Shown: piece by piece, positions 16,878 through 26,696 of the stretch
How positions within the stretch are numbered: the first letter of the stretch is position 1
Layout: each line of letters begins with the position of its first letter
Source: CAYILR01 sp964364175
Lineage (GTDB): Bacteria > Bdellovibrionota > UBA1018
Reading direction: 5' to 3'
DNA: 55,531 nt
Assembly: GCA_964364175.1 (NCBI GenBank)
Contig: CAYILR010000029.1
Coordinates: forward strand, 1 to 55,531
Made by a program: the position numbers and the translations under genes
Notes under the pieces: model-generated
Databases searched by the model: none
Seen by the model: the letters and a program-made list of their open reading frames with translations, nothing else
Told to the model about the DNA's origin: nothing

Positions 16878-18061
16878 GCATCGAGACCCCTGTTTTATAT
16901 CGAGGCTCTGTGAAAGATCTTCGAGGCCCTGTGAGTCTGCCCGGCGGAAAAGAAGCCATTATTTTCGATTACACCGACGCCTACTCCGTTTTTGATTGGG
17001 GACGGATGCCGGATGCACTGACTCACAAAGGCCAGGCCTTGGCGATTCTGGCTGCAGATTTTTTTGAAAAATTAGAAAACCCAGAAACCTGGAAAATATT
17101 TTCTCGGACACCCGAGGCATTGGCTTTGCGTAAGGGCAATCGGTATGGATCCGCGTTCAACGAACTGGGTGAGCGATTGCAGGCAGAAGGTCTGCGTACG
17201 CATTACCTGGGAGCTTTGGCTCAAAGTGGTTCTGTTTCGCCCGTCAAACTCAGTGCTGCGGAAAAATCTTTTCAGCAAATTCTCGTCCAGCGCGTTCAAG
17301 TCGAAAAACCCAAGTGGGGCACTGTTCTCGGCAGAACCATTCCGGATTATTCCTATCTAGCCAATGTGCCTCTGCCTAGACTGGTTCCGCTTGAAGTCGT
17401 TTTCCGATTCAGCTGTCCTCCCGGAAGTTCGCTCGTCGATCGGATCAAAAAAGATCCCGACTACCCAGCTTCGCGAGGATTTGCAGAACACAAAATCGAA
17501 AAAGGCAAGTCCTGGGGATTCCCATTCTTGGAAACTTTCAGCAAACTCGAACCCACTGATCGTCTGGTTAGCTTGCATGAAGCGCTACCCATGTCCGGAT
17601 TAAAACCCGAGCAACTCCAAGAAGTGATGTTCCTATCCGCATGGACCGCGGGATATCTGCGATCCGCTTTTGCTGCAGCCGGATTGGATCTCGCCGATGG
17701 AAAGTTCGAATGGGCACTCGGCGCCGATGGAAAATTAATTCTAGTCGATGCGGTCGGCCCCGATGAACTACGAATCCTGAAAAACGGCGTCCAGCTTTCC
17801 AAGGAATTTTTACGCCACCACTATAGAAAATCGAGCTGGTACGCGGGACTCGATGGAGCCAAGGCTCAAGCCACCGCAAAAGCTATGAGTGATTGGAAAA
17901 GATTTGTGGAGCAGGGCCCAGCGCCATTGCCAGCACCACTCAAAGAACTAGCCTCGCAAATCTACATGTCGCTCGCCAACCGCCTCACCGGGAAAAACTG
18001 GTTTTCCCAGGCGTGGCCACTCGAGGAAGTCTGCACAAAGTTGGAGGAGGCCTCAAAATGA
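16874..18061 (+). CDS. purC: SAICAR synthetase
   Basis: A 395-residue enzyme that joins aspartate to CAIR. The N-terminus (LYRGSVKDLRG, then IIFDYTDAYSVFDWG) and the later SLHEALPMSGLKPEQL and KFEWALGADGKLILVD segments fit the SAICAR synthetase fold (the last corresponds to the usual KFEFG...GxxxLxDE region). It is about 100-150 residues longer than most bacterial PurC, with extra material in the middle and at the C-terminus. The start overlaps purF (ATGA) and the stop overlaps purD (ATGA). Operon position strongly supports the call. Confidence 0.88.
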   Translation: MSIETPVLYRGSVKDLRGPVSLPGGKEAIIFDYTDAYSVFDWGRMPDALTHKGQALAILAADFFEKLENPETWKIFSRTPEALALRKGNRYGSAFNELGERLQAEGLRTHYLGALAQSGSVSPVKLSAAEKSFQQILVQRVQVEKPKWGTVLGRTIPDYSYLANVPLPRLVPLEVVFRFSCPPGSSLVDRIKKDPDYPASRGFAEHKIEKGKSWGFPFLETFSKLEPTDRLVSLHEALPMSGLKPEQLQEVMFLSAWTAGYLRSAFAAAGLDLADGKFEWALGADGKLILVDAVGPDELRILKNGVQLSKEFLRHHYRKSSWYAGLDGAKAQATAKAMSDWKRFVEQGPAPLPAPLKELASQIYMSLANRLTGKNWFSQAWPLEEVCTKLEEASK

Positions 18062-19347
18062 TCTCTTCCGTGATGGTGATTGGTTCGGGGGGGAGAGAGC
18101 ACGCACTGCTCTGGAAGCTCGGGCAGGAATCCCGATTCACGAGATTGATTGCAGCTCCTGGAAACGACGGAATGTCACCGCAGTGGGAGCGTTGGCCCTG
18201 TAAATTGTCTTCGGGATCGCTCAAGGAACGTCGTGCAGAATTTCGAAGACTGGCGAAAAAAGCATTCAAAGAAAAAATAGACCTCGTCATCGTCGGGCCA
18301 GACAATCCACTCGCAGACGGGATTATCGACGAATTCAATAACGAAGGTGTACTGACATTTGGTCCCAAAGCAGCGGCAGCGCAGATTGAATCCAGCAAAG
18401 CTTTTGCCAAAGAAGTGATGCAAGCCGCCCGGGTCCCCACGGCGGATTTCAAGATCGCGAATACCCTCGAAGAAGCTCAGAAAATCATCCAAAAAAACGA
18501 ATGGCCCAGTGGCTGGGTCGTCAAAGCAGATGGACTCGCCCTGGGAAAAGGCGTTGAGGTTTGCCACAAGCGTGAAGAGGCAATTGCTGCCGCAGAGAGG
18601 CTCTTGCCGATTTCCGGAAAAATCGTGATCGAAGAATGTCTCGAAGGCGAAGAAGTTTCGTGGATGGCCTTTTGCGATGGAACGGATTGCTCCCTTCTGG
18701 ATCCAGCACAGGATCACAAGCGCCTGTTGGATGGAGATCAAGGCCCCAACACAGGTGGAATGGGTGCATATAGCCCAGTTCCCCTGGTTACGGCAGCAAT
18801 TCGTGAGAAAGTCCGGACCCAGGTTTTTATTCCAATGCTGCGGGAGATGAAGAAACGCGGATGTGAGTTCCGAGGATTGCTTTTTGCGGGGCTCATGATC
18901 AATTTTTCCACTCAGCAAATTTATGTTCTCGAATTCAACGCGCGGTTCGGTGATCCCGAGACTCAAGTCCTGATGGCGCGTATGCAGGGGAGTCTAGCTG
19001 ATTGGTGTCTTGCGTGCGCGCAGGGTCGTCTGGGAAAATTACCCAAAAACGTTCCATTCACCACAGATTCGGCAGTCGTTGTCGTTGGCGCGGCTGCTGG
19101 ATACCCAGATCAACCCAAGAGCGGCGCTGTGATTCAAGGCGGCGAAAAAGGTTGGGTGTTCTACGCAGGTGTGACCCGTGATTCGGTGGACGGAAAATTG
19201 AAAAGCTCCGGAGGAAGAGTTTTCGGGGCCATGGGAGTCGGCCGGGACTTGGGTTCCGCACGCGATCAGGCGTACCAGTTGATCCGCACGATCCGCATGG
19301 AGGGGTTGCAATATCGCAAGGACATCGGTCAGAAGGGGATGATGTGA
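18058..19347 (+). CDS. purD: Phosphoribosylamine-glycine ligase
   Basis: A 429-residue ATP-grasp enzyme that makes GAR. It has the N-terminal VIGSGGREHALLWKL motif, SSKAFAKEVMQAARVPTADF before the ATP-grasp domain, and the signature DQGPNTGGMGAYSPVP. The frame is open upstream, but the ATG at 18058 overlaps the purC stop (ATGA) and places the conserved N-terminus correctly, so it is chosen. Normal length. Confidence 0.96.
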   Translation: MISSVMVIGSGGREHALLWKLGQESRFTRLIAAPGNDGMSPQWERWPCKLSSGSLKERRAEFRRLAKKAFKEKIDLVIVGPDNPLADGIIDEFNNEGVLTFGPKAAAAQIESSKAFAKEVMQAARVPTADFKIANTLEEAQKIIQKNEWPSGWVVKADGLALGKGVEVCHKREEAIAAAERLLPISGKIVIEECLEGEEVSWMAFCDGTDCSLLDPAQDHKRLLDGDQGPNTGGMGAYSPVPLVTAAIREKVRTQVFIPMLREMKKRGCEFRGLLFAGLMINFSTQQIYVLEFNARFGDPETQVLMARMQGSLADWCLACAQGRLGKLPKNVPFTTDSAVVVVGAAAGYPDQPKSGAVIQGGEKGWVFYAGVTRDSVDGKLKSSGGRVFGAMGVGRDLGSARDQAYQLIRTIRMEGLQYRKDIGQKGMM

Positions 19348-20015
19348 TGGAGAACGTCGCCGTAAGTCAGCCCGTCTCAATTGCGATTTTAGCTTCTGGC
19401 CGCGGCAGTAATTTTGATGCAATTGCCGAAGCGATCGCACAAGGCAGTCTCGAAGCCAAAATCATCGGAGTGATTTCGGATCGTGAGAAGGCGGCTGTGT
19501 TGACCAAGGCCGCGGCTCGAGGAATTCCCGCAAAATTCATCCCAGCCGAGGCTGATCCGGATTCGCCCATTGAGGAACGTCGTCGCCGACATGATCGCAA
19601 GGTTGTGGCAGCACTCCAGGAATGGCGCCCGAAATTCATTGTGATGGCAGGCTATATGCGAGTGGTGACTGACGAGTTGATCGAAGCCTTTCGGAGTGAT
19701 CGAGGATATTCGCGGATTGTAAACATTCACCCCTCTCTTTTGCCAGCTTTTCCGGGCAAGGATTCCTATCGCCAGGCATTCGAGCAGGGTGCAAAAGTAG
19801 CGGGGGTCACGGTTCATCTGGTGGAACAGGAAGTGGATTCCGGACCGATTTGTGATCAACGTGCTTTTCCGATCGGTGATTGCAAGACCGTGATGGAAGT
19901 CGAAGAAAAAGGTTTGAAAATCGAACACGAGCTGTATCCAGCCACCCTGCGCTGGGTATTGCCGGAAAATTTTGAAGTGAATCGTCGAGGGAGGACCTGT
20001 GTTAGCCCGAATTGA
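19347..20015 (+). CDS. purN: Phosphoribosylglycinamide formyltransferase (folate-dependent)
   Basis: A 222-residue GAR transformylase. Motifs are ASGRGSNFDAI for phosphate binding, IVNIHPSLLPAFPG with the catalytic Asn and His, and HLVEQEVDSGPI with the catalytic Asp. The ATG at 19347 shares a base with the purD stop (TGATG); a GTG three bases earlier is possible. Its last 17 bases overlap purL. Confidence 0.95.
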   Translation: MENVAVSQPVSIAILASGRGSNFDAIAEAIAQGSLEAKIIGVISDREKAAVLTKAAARGIPAKFIPAEADPDSPIEERRRRHDRKVVAALQEWRPKFIVMAGYMRVVTDELIEAFRSDRGYSRIVNIHPSLLPAFPGKDSYRQAFEQGAKVAGVTVHLVEQEVDSGPICDQRAFPIGDCKTVMEVEEKGLKIEHELYPATLRWVLPENFEVNRRGRTCVSPN

Positions 20016-23000
20016 AGTGGCCATGCGGCCTGATTTTTCTGATCCTGCTGCGCATAGTTTGTTGCGCAAACTCGAAATGGCCAACCCGGACGTGCGCAAG
20101 AAAGTCCGCTGGGCACGCTTGATGGATGTCTATTGGATTGACCTGCCCTGCTCGCGCGAGGAAATGATCCCGGCGATGGGTGAGATTTTCTGGGACAAGG
20201 TTCTACAGTGGTTGTTTACTGGAAATTTGATTCCATCGGCCGCAGGAAAAAGCGGCGGGATCCAGGACTTGATGCAGACGGCCCCGAATCGGCCAGGAAA
20301 ATTCTGGGGTTTGGAACGAAGATTCCGTCCCGGTGTGACAGATAACATCGGAAAAACAGCGCTCGAAGCATTCGAAATCGTCCTGGGAAGAAAAATGCCC
20401 GAAGGCCGCGTTGCGAGCGGAAGTCTGCTGCTCCTCGAAGGTCCTGCTCTCGACGAGGATACCCTGGCGTTGATTTCGCGCGAAGTTCTGGTCAATGAGC
20501 TGATCGAGAATTGGACGCTGTTGCCAGAATCCGAAATGGTGACAAGCGACCGTTTCAATCAAGAGCGTCTCAAAAGAGATCTCCCCAGAGTTTCTCTCAA
20601 GGGCGTCGACAAAGTCGATACCTACGATCTGGCCAAGCAATTAGAACCTGAACTGGAAAAATTGAGCCAGAAAAAACTCTGGGCCTTGACTGGCAAAGAG
20701 ATGATGACGATTCGAAAGTATTTCCAAGAGCCACGCGAGATGGATCGTCGGAAAACACTCGGTCTGACCGAAAATGCCACCGACGTGGAGATGGAGGTCC
20801 TGGCTCAGACTTGGTCCGAACACTGCAAACATAAAATTTTTGGCGCACGAATTAAATACAGCGATCAATCCTCTGATCCAGAAAAACGCAAAGCTGAAAA
20901 AATCCCCCTGGAAGTAAACAGCGTTTTCCGGTCGACGATTTCTGGCACGACCTCGATGTTGCCCAAACCTTGGTTGCTCTCGGTTTTTGAAGACAACGCG
21001 GGGATCGTGGCATTTGATGACGAAGATTCTTTTTGCGTTAAAGTCGAGACTCACAATTCCCCCTCAGCTCTGGACCCTTACGGTGGAGCACTGACGGGAA
21101 TTGTTGGCGTGAATCGGGATATTCTCGGTTGTGGTTTGGGCGCAAAACCCATAGCGAACACCAATGTGTTCTGCCTCGCGAATCCGGATTTTTCTAAACC
21201 TCTGCCCGACCGATTATTACATCCTCGCAGGATATTGGACGGAGTGAGACGCGGAGTCGAGCACGGGGGAAACAAAAGCGGAATTCCTACCGTCAACGGC
21301 GCCCTGGTTTTTGACGAGAGATTCCTGGGCAAACCGCTGATTTATTGCGGAACGATTGGATGGATGCCCCGAGTGATTGCGGGCCGCAAGACTGAGCTGA
21401 AAGAAATCCGTGTAGGCGATCGAATCTGCATGGTGGGAGGCCGGATTGGTAAAGACGGAATCCACGGTGCGACATTCTCGTCGCTAGCACTCGATGAAGG
21501 TTCTCCGACCAGCGCAGTACAGTTGGGTGATCCCATCACGCAAAAACGCATGGCGGATTTCCTGCTCGAAGCGCGGGATTTGAATCTTTTTCAAGCTTTG
21601 ACTGACAATGGTGCGGGTGGATTGTCTTCGTCCGTGGGTGAAATGGCTCGTCTCTCGGGCGGCGCCAAGATGGATGTGGCTCAAGCAAAAACAAAGTATC
21701 CCGGATTAAAGCCTTTTGAACTGGTCGTGAGCGAATCTCAAGAGCGCATGACCGTGGCGGTTTCTCCCGATAAACTGGCTTTGTTTATGGCGCTTGCGGA
21801 TCGGCGGGGCGTAGAGGTCAGTGATCTGGGTGAATTTAATAATTCAGGTTATTTTGATATTTTGTACCAAGGCAAAATGGTCGCGAGTTTGCAATTAGGC
21901 TTTCTCCACGACGGTACACCCAAACTGGAGCTAGAAGCTGTTTGGAAAGGTCGTCCAGCACTTCCACAAATTCAGCCGAGTGTCTCGTTTGAAAGCGAAG
22001 CTCCCAAAGCACTGCTTGAACTTTTGAGTCGTCCGAATATTGCTTCCAAAGAATGGCTGATCCGACAATACGATCACGAAGTGCAGGGTATGTCCGTGAT
22101 CAAGCCGCTCCACACCGTTGCGCTGGGAACTCAGTTGGCCTACAGCGGACCCAATGACGGATCCGTGCTGAAACCCAAAGTGAGCTCGACAGCGGGACTG
22201 GCGATCGGATGCGGGATCAATCCCAAACTGTCGGACTATGATCCGTTTTTGATGGCGCAATCCGCGGTCGACGAGGCAGTGCGGAACGTGCTTTGTGTTG
22301 GCGCAGAATTTGGAAAACCCGAATCGGTTTTGGCTTTGATTGATAATTTTTGTTGGCCAGATCCGGTGGGTGATCCTGAGAAGGCTGCTGCGTTGGTGCG
22401 CGCCTGTTATGGACTGCGTGAGGCTGCATTGGCTTTGTCGGCTCCGTTCATTTCCGGAAAAGACAGCATGAAGAATGATTACCGCGGCCGCCTCGGTGGA
22501 GAGGCCGTCAAAATTTCGGTTCCGCCCACGTTGCTCGTAACCGCTGTGGCAAAAGTCGCAGATATTCAGAGCGCCCGAAGTGCTGATTTTAAATCACCGG
22601 GCGATACAATTTATCTGCTGGGCGGAAAACGGATCGGCCTGGTCTCGTCCGAGTTGCAGAGTTGGATTCAGGAGACTCAAGGCAAGAATGCAGCTTTGCC
22701 GGGGAGTGCAAGATTGGCAGAGCCTCATTGGGAAGAAGCCGTTCGGATTTATTCTTGGTTGGGAGGCGCAGTCGGGAGCTATCAGGGCAAACTCCGTTCT
22801 GCGCACGATGTTTCCGAAGGCGGATTGCTGGTTGCTCTCGCCGAAGGAATGCTGGCTCGAGGATTTGGTGTGCAAGCAACATTGCCCCTGGATCGCGAAC
22901 CTTGGGAAATCGGATTCGGCGAAGGGTATCACTCGATCGTTGTTTCAGTGGCCGAGGGAGATATGCAGCCGGTTGAGGATGATTGGGTGGCGTGTGGCGT

Positions 23001-23139
23001 TCCGTTTTTGAAAATAGGAAAAGTCACATTCGTGGATTCTCTGGATGTCCGATGGGGCGTCACGAATCAGAACCGCAAATGGTCGGTTTCGCTCAAGCAA
23101 ATCCGATCTGCTTGGAAAAAGGAAGGGTACTGGGAATGA
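19999..23139 (+). CDS. purL: FGAM synthetase, long form with fused N-terminal region
   Basis: A 1046-residue enzyme that converts FGAR to FGAM. It starts with GTG preceded by GGGAGG, inside the purN end. The catalytic part carries WSEHCKHKIF and THNSPSALDPYGGALTGIVG. Before it lie about 260 residues with two alpha/beta segments that look like duplicated PurS-type domains (residues 1-75 and about 115-190). The glutaminase is not fused but encoded next as purQ. The protein is thus intermediate between small PurL plus PurS and the 1300-residue fused form. Confidence 0.93.
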   Translation: MLARIEVAMRPDFSDPAAHSLLRKLEMANPDVRKKVRWARLMDVYWIDLPCSREEMIPAMGEIFWDKVLQWLFTGNLIPSAAGKSGGIQDLMQTAPNRPGKFWGLERRFRPGVTDNIGKTALEAFEIVLGRKMPEGRVASGSLLLLEGPALDEDTLALISREVLVNELIENWTLLPESEMVTSDRFNQERLKRDLPRVSLKGVDKVDTYDLAKQLEPELEKLSQKKLWALTGKEMMTIRKYFQEPREMDRRKTLGLTENATDVEMEVLAQTWSEHCKHKIFGARIKYSDQSSDPEKRKAEKIPLEVNSVFRSTISGTTSMLPKPWLLSVFEDNAGIVAFDDEDSFCVKVETHNSPSALDPYGGALTGIVGVNRDILGCGLGAKPIANTNVFCLANPDFSKPLPDRLLHPRRILDGVRRGVEHGGNKSGIPTVNGALVFDERFLGKPLIYCGTIGWMPRVIAGRKTELKEIRVGDRICMVGGRIGKDGIHGATFSSLALDEGSPTSAVQLGDPITQKRMADFLLEARDLNLFQALTDNGAGGLSSSVGEMARLSGGAKMDVAQAKTKYPGLKPFELVVSESQERMTVAVSPDKLALFMALADRRGVEVSDLGEFNNSGYFDILYQGKMVASLQLGFLHDGTPKLELEAVWKGRPALPQIQPSVSFESEAPKALLELLSRPNIASKEWLIRQYDHEVQGMSVIKPLHTVALGTQLAYSGPNDGSVLKPKVSSTAGLAIGCGINPKLSDYDPFLMAQSAVDEAVRNVLCVGAEFGKPESVLALIDNFCWPDPVGDPEKAAALVRACYGLREAALALSAPFISGKDSMKNDYRGRLGGEAVKISVPPTLLVTAVAKVADIQSARSADFKSPGDTIYLLGGKRIGLVSSELQSWIQETQGKNAALPGSARLAEPHWEEAVRIYSWLGGAVGSYQGKLRSAHDVSEGGLLVALAEGMLARGFGVQATLPLDREPWEIGFGEGYHSIVVSVAEGDMQPVEDDWVACGVPFLKIGKVTFVDSLDVRWGVTNQNRKWSVSLKQIRSAWKKEGYWE

Positions 23140-23918
23140 CAACGAACGCAGAAGGCAAACCCAGGGCTTTGGTTCTCACAGGAGATGGAATCAATTGCGA
23201 AGTCGAGACCGCGCAAGCTTTGCGGCTGGCGGGGTTCGATGCCGAGATCCGGCACTTGAATGATCTGATTGCCGAAGATTTTAAACAGGATTACTTAAAT
23301 TCCAGGTACGCGCTTCTGGCGATGCCGGGCGGATTCTCGTTCGGGGATGATTTGACAAGCGGGCGGGTCCTGGCGCTCAAGCTCCAACATCGCTTGGGCT
23401 GGAATCTATCCTTGTTCACCGAGCGGGGTGGTTTGGTGATCGGTATTTGCAATGGGTTTCAAGCGCTGATCCGGATGGGGCTTTTTGGAAAGGATCTTTC
23501 GATCACGCATAACTCGCACGGAAAATTCATGAACCAATGGGTGAAGGTATCGCCCGTGGGTTCACGTTGCGTTTGGCTGAAGGGGATGGGAACTCTTGAT
23601 TTGCCAATTCGCCACGGCGAGGGGAGAATCGTGATTTCTACTGATCGGAAATCCGAAGTCATTACCAAGTTGCATTACAGAGGCATGGTTTGCTTGAAGT
23701 ACGATGGGGATCCATCGCTGAATCCCAATGGGAGTGAGGACGGGATCGCGGGGCTTTGTGATCCGTCTGGCCGCATCTTTGGGCTCATGCCGCATCCCGA
23801 GGCTTTTGTGAGGTGGACTGCTCACCCCGAGTGGACTGCGGCATCCGGCCGAGGAAGTGCTCCGGGCCAGGGACTAACGATTTTTGAAAATGCTTATCAG
23901 GAGGCTCTGCGTGGTTGA
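23136..23918 (+). CDS. purQ: FGAM synthetase glutaminase subunit
   Basis: A 260-residue class I glutamine amidotransferase that supplies ammonia to PurL. It has the nucleophile motif GLVIGICNGFQALIRMG with catalytic Cys, preceded by MPGGFSFGDD, and the His-Glu part in LMPHPEAF. The ATG at 23136 overlaps the purL stop (ATGA); the longer open frame is only read-through of purL DNA. The 3' end overlaps purH. Confidence 0.95.
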   Translation: MTTNAEGKPRALVLTGDGINCEVETAQALRLAGFDAEIRHLNDLIAEDFKQDYLNSRYALLAMPGGFSFGDDLTSGRVLALKLQHRLGWNLSLFTERGGLVIGICNGFQALIRMGLFGKDLSITHNSHGKFMNQWVKVSPVGSRCVWLKGMGTLDLPIRHGEGRIVISTDRKSEVITKLHYRGMVCLKYDGDPSLNPNGSEDGIAGLCDPSGRIFGLMPHPEAFVRWTAHPEWTAASGRGSAPGQGLTIFENAYQEALRG

Positions 23919-25521
23919 AATGCGTGTGGTTAAAATGAATGGACTGAAAATTCGTCGTGCGTTGTTCACTGTGTCCGACAAAGCTGGGATCGTGGAGCTG
24001 GCTCAGGCCATGGTCAAAACCGGGACCGAGATCGTGGCCACCGGAAAGACCGCGAGAGTTTTGGAGGATGCCGGCCTGCGAATCACCCCGATCGAAAAGA
24101 TTTCCGGCAGCCCCGAGGCTTTTCAAGGGCGGATGAAAACGCTCTCGTTCAATGTCTGCAGCGGTATTTTGTACCGCCGTGGGGATGAGCGGGATGCCCA
24201 GGATCTGAGCAAACTTGCGATTCAACCGATGGACTGCGTGGTGGTGAATTTCTATCCATTCGAAGCGGCTGCGGCCCGTGCTGGAATTACACAAAAAGAA
24301 TTAATCGAAGAAGTGGACATTGGCGGGCCTACTCTGGTCCGTGCGGCAGCAAAAAACTCTCCGGATGTTTTGGTCCTGACGAGCCCTGATCAATATGCGC
24401 CAGTGATTGATTCTTTGAAAACCAATGGAAGCGTAGAGGGTGTGATTGTAGAAAATGCAGCAAAGGCAGCATGGGACCGGATCTTGGCCTACGATCAAGC
24501 GATTGGTGAGCGTCTGGGAACGCGACAGACTCTTCCTCTGCGATACGGCGAGAATCCTCACCAGTCCGGGCGATTGATTTTTGATTCAGCGGGCCCGATC
24601 GACTGGGCTTCGGGTCTGACGACTCAAGCGTTGTCGTATAATAATATTCTGGACATCACTTCGGCGTACAACCTGGCTTGTGACCTGGTGACGCTCGGCG
24701 GGCAACCTCGCCATTCGACAGGCGTCGTGATCGTGAAGCACAACAATCCCTGCGGAGTGGCTCTGCTGCCGAGTTCAGCGCCAGGAGCGCAAAAAGAAGC
24801 TCTGCTGCGAGCTTGGGAGGGCGATCCCGTCTCTGCGTTCGGGGGAGTTCTAGTTTTCACCGATCCTTTGGAACAAGACACGGCCGCTTGGTTGGCAGAA
24901 AGATTCGTGGAAGTCGTCGCGGCTCCCGGATTGGTGGCTGGATCCCCAGTGATGAGCACACTCGTGGGTAAACGAAAAAATCTCAAGGCGGTGACGATTC
25001 GACGATTTGGCGAATCTCCGCGTGAGGTCACTGTGTCGGTGCCCGGTGGAACTTTGATTCAAGGCGGAGATATTGAGTTGGAAGCCTCGTTTCGGGAGGT
25101 GACGGACAAGAAATGGCCCGAAGAAAAAATGACCCTGGCTCGGTTTGGAATCGCAGTTTGTCGCGCGCTCAAGTCCAATGCGATTGCTCTCGTGCGAGAG
25201 ATTCCGACAATGCGTGGAGCATATCAGTTGGTCGGGGCAGGGCAGGGGCAGCCCAATCGAATTGAAGCGCTGGAAAAATTGGCCGTGCCGCGCGCGATGA
25301 CGACTTTGGAGAAGAGTTTGGGTGGCGGAAAAATCGAAGACTGCGTGATGGTCAGCGATGCGTTCTTCCCGTTCCGCGATACCGTGGACGGCGCAGCTCG
25401 AGCAGGTATTCGATACATCGTGCAACCCGGCGGCTCAATCAAGGACGCGGAGAGCATCCAGGCTTGTAATGAAAACAAAGTAGCCATGGTATTTACCGGC
25501 GTTCGACATTTTAAACACTAA
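23911..25521 (+). CDS. purH: AICAR transformylase / IMP cyclohydrolase
   Basis: A 536-residue bifunctional enzyme for the last two steps to IMP. The N-terminal MGS-like cyclohydrolase domain starts at RRALFTVSDKAG; the transformylase domain has RYGENPHQSG and KHNNPCGVAL with the catalytic Lys-His. The GTG at 23911 has CAGGAGG six bases upstream, better than any nearby ATG. It overlaps the purQ end by 8 bases. Confidence 0.95.
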   Translation: MVEMRVVKMNGLKIRRALFTVSDKAGIVELAQAMVKTGTEIVATGKTARVLEDAGLRITPIEKISGSPEAFQGRMKTLSFNVCSGILYRRGDERDAQDLSKLAIQPMDCVVVNFYPFEAAAARAGITQKELIEEVDIGGPTLVRAAAKNSPDVLVLTSPDQYAPVIDSLKTNGSVEGVIVENAAKAAWDRILAYDQAIGERLGTRQTLPLRYGENPHQSGRLIFDSAGPIDWASGLTTQALSYNNILDITSAYNLACDLVTLGGQPRHSTGVVIVKHNNPCGVALLPSSAPGAQKEALLRAWEGDPVSAFGGVLVFTDPLEQDTAAWLAERFVEVVAAPGLVAGSPVMSTLVGKRKNLKAVTIRRFGESPREVTVSVPGGTLIQGGDIELEASFREVTDKKWPEEKMTLARFGIAVCRALKSNAIALVREIPTMRGAYQLVGAGQGQPNRIEALEKLAVPRAMTTLEKSLGGGKIEDCVMVSDAFFPFRDTVDGAARAGIRYIVQPGGSIKDAESIQACNENKVAMVFTGVRHFKH

Positions 25522-25533
25522 TTGGAGTTAATA

Positions 25534-26559
25534 GTGGCAGCGATTACATACAAAGATGCAGGAGTAGACATTGATGCCGCTGATAAGCTGGTTGGGCGGA
25601 TTACCGGGCTGGCGAAGAGCACGTTGAACAAGAAGGTCCGGTCATCGATCGGTGGATATGCCTCGCTTTATGAGATCGACAAGAAGCGCTGGATTGCAGC
25701 TTCGACGGATGGCGTGGGGACCAAGTTGAAATTGGCGATGCGGTTGAAGCAGCATCGCACGGTCGGAATTGATCTGGTGGCGATGTCCGTGAATGATTTG
25801 ATTTGTGCGGGTGCTGAGCCGTTGTTTTTCCTGGATTACTTCGCGACTGGTAAGCTTGAACCGGGTGTTGCTGAAGATGTGATTGCTGGGATTGTCGAAG
25901 GTTGCCGTCAAGCGCAGAGCGCGCTGGTGGGTGGAGAGACGGCAGAGATGCCGGATTTTTATTCACCCGGTGAATATGACCTGGCAGGTTTTGCTGTCGG
26001 GATGGCAGACCCGAAAAAGGTGCTGCCTTTGAAAACGATTCGTCCTGGCGATGAGTTAATTGGTATTCGTTCTTCTGGCGTTCACAGCAACGGGTTCAGC
26101 CTAGTGCGCAGATTGATCCCTGCTGGACCTGAGGGGGATGCACTGGCGAAGAAATTCCTGGAGCCCACAAAAATTTATGTGAAGAGCCTGCTGCCTCTGA
26201 CGCGTGTCGGAGCAGTGAAGGGATTGGCTCATATTACTGGGTCTGGATTTCTCAACATCCCTCGTTTATCCGAAAAAGTGAGCTATGAGATTCATCTGCC
26301 TCCAGCCGCCGAGCGGCCCGATGTGTTTGGGTGGCTTCAGCAAAAAAGCGGCCTGGGCCTGGCCGGGATGTGCACCACCTTTAACATGGGCATTGGCATG
26401 GTTGTCGCAGTGCCGAAAGGCAGCTCAGCTAAAGTGATTCAGAAGCTCAAAAAATCAGGCGAGATTGCATGGCTGATTGGCCAGGTCGTCAAGCGAGCGT
26501 CCGCACGCCCATCCGAGGTTCATGTGTCAGACTCTGATGAACGGGTAACGATTAGTTGA
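25534..26559 (+). CDS. purM: AIR synthetase
   Basis: A 341-residue enzyme that closes the imidazole ring of AIR from FGAM. Motifs: STDGVGTKLKLA, GIDLVAMSVNDL, VGGETAEMPDFY and SSGVHSNGFSLVR. The GTG at 25534 with a TGGAG element is preferred over the TTG at 25522. It is the last gene of the pur operon. purE, purK and purB are not in the window. Confidence 0.95.
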   Translation: MAAITYKDAGVDIDAADKLVGRITGLAKSTLNKKVRSSIGGYASLYEIDKKRWIAASTDGVGTKLKLAMRLKQHRTVGIDLVAMSVNDLICAGAEPLFFLDYFATGKLEPGVAEDVIAGIVEGCRQAQSALVGGETAEMPDFYSPGEYDLAGFAVGMADPKKVLPLKTIRPGDELIGIRSSGVHSNGFSLVRRLIPAGPEGDALAKKFLEPTKIYVKSLLPLTRVGAVKGLAHITGSGFLNIPRLSEKVSYEIHLPPAAERPDVFGWLQQKSGLGLAGMCTTFNMGIGMVVAVPKGSSAKVIQKLKKSGEIAWLIGQVVKRASARPSEVHVSDSDERVTIS

Positions 26560-26566
26560 TCTCGAT

Positions 26567-26589
26567 ATCCCGCATAGCAATCCCGCACT
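26567..26589 (+). repeat. Operator-like direct repeat, copy 1
   Basis: A 23-base unit made of two ATCCCGCA half-sites separated by TAGCA, repeated identically at 26655-26677. Copy 1 begins 7 bases after the purM stop. The 65 bases between the copies are very AT-rich. Confidence 0.8.
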
Positions 26590-26654
26590 GTTTTAAAAAC
26601 GTTTTTTAAAATTCTAAATAAATATCAATAATATTATATAGTTGTAAGTATTTA

Positions 26655-26677
26655 ATCCCGCATAGCAATCCCGCACT
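26655..26677 (+). repeat. Operator-like direct repeat, copy 2
   Basis: Identical to 26567-26589. It covers the expected -35 position of the fic promoter, so a protein bound here would block transcription. Confidence 0.8.
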
Positions 26678-26684
26678 TTTAAGC

Positions 26685-26690
26685 TATAAT
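26685..26690 (+). promoter_or_regulatory. -10 element (TATAAT) of the fic gene
   Basis: Perfect TATAAT ending 6 bases before the ATG of fic. Transcription would begin at or next to the start codon, implying a leaderless or nearly leaderless mRNA. No good -35 hexamer is seen because the repeat unit fills that position. Confidence 0.55.
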
Positions 26691-26696
26691 CGAGGA

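Noticed and set aside
17893..18057. N-terminal extension of purD
   Set aside because: It translates purC DNA in another frame; the conserved PurD N-terminus starts at 18058.
26589..26612. AT-only palindrome after purM considered as a terminator
   Set aside because: The stem has no GC pairs and no U-run after a stable hairpin, so it is unlikely to terminate transcription.
26567..26677. Repeats upstream of fic considered as a CRISPR array
   Set aside because: Only two units, an AT-rich spacer of 65 bp, no cas genes; better explained as operators.
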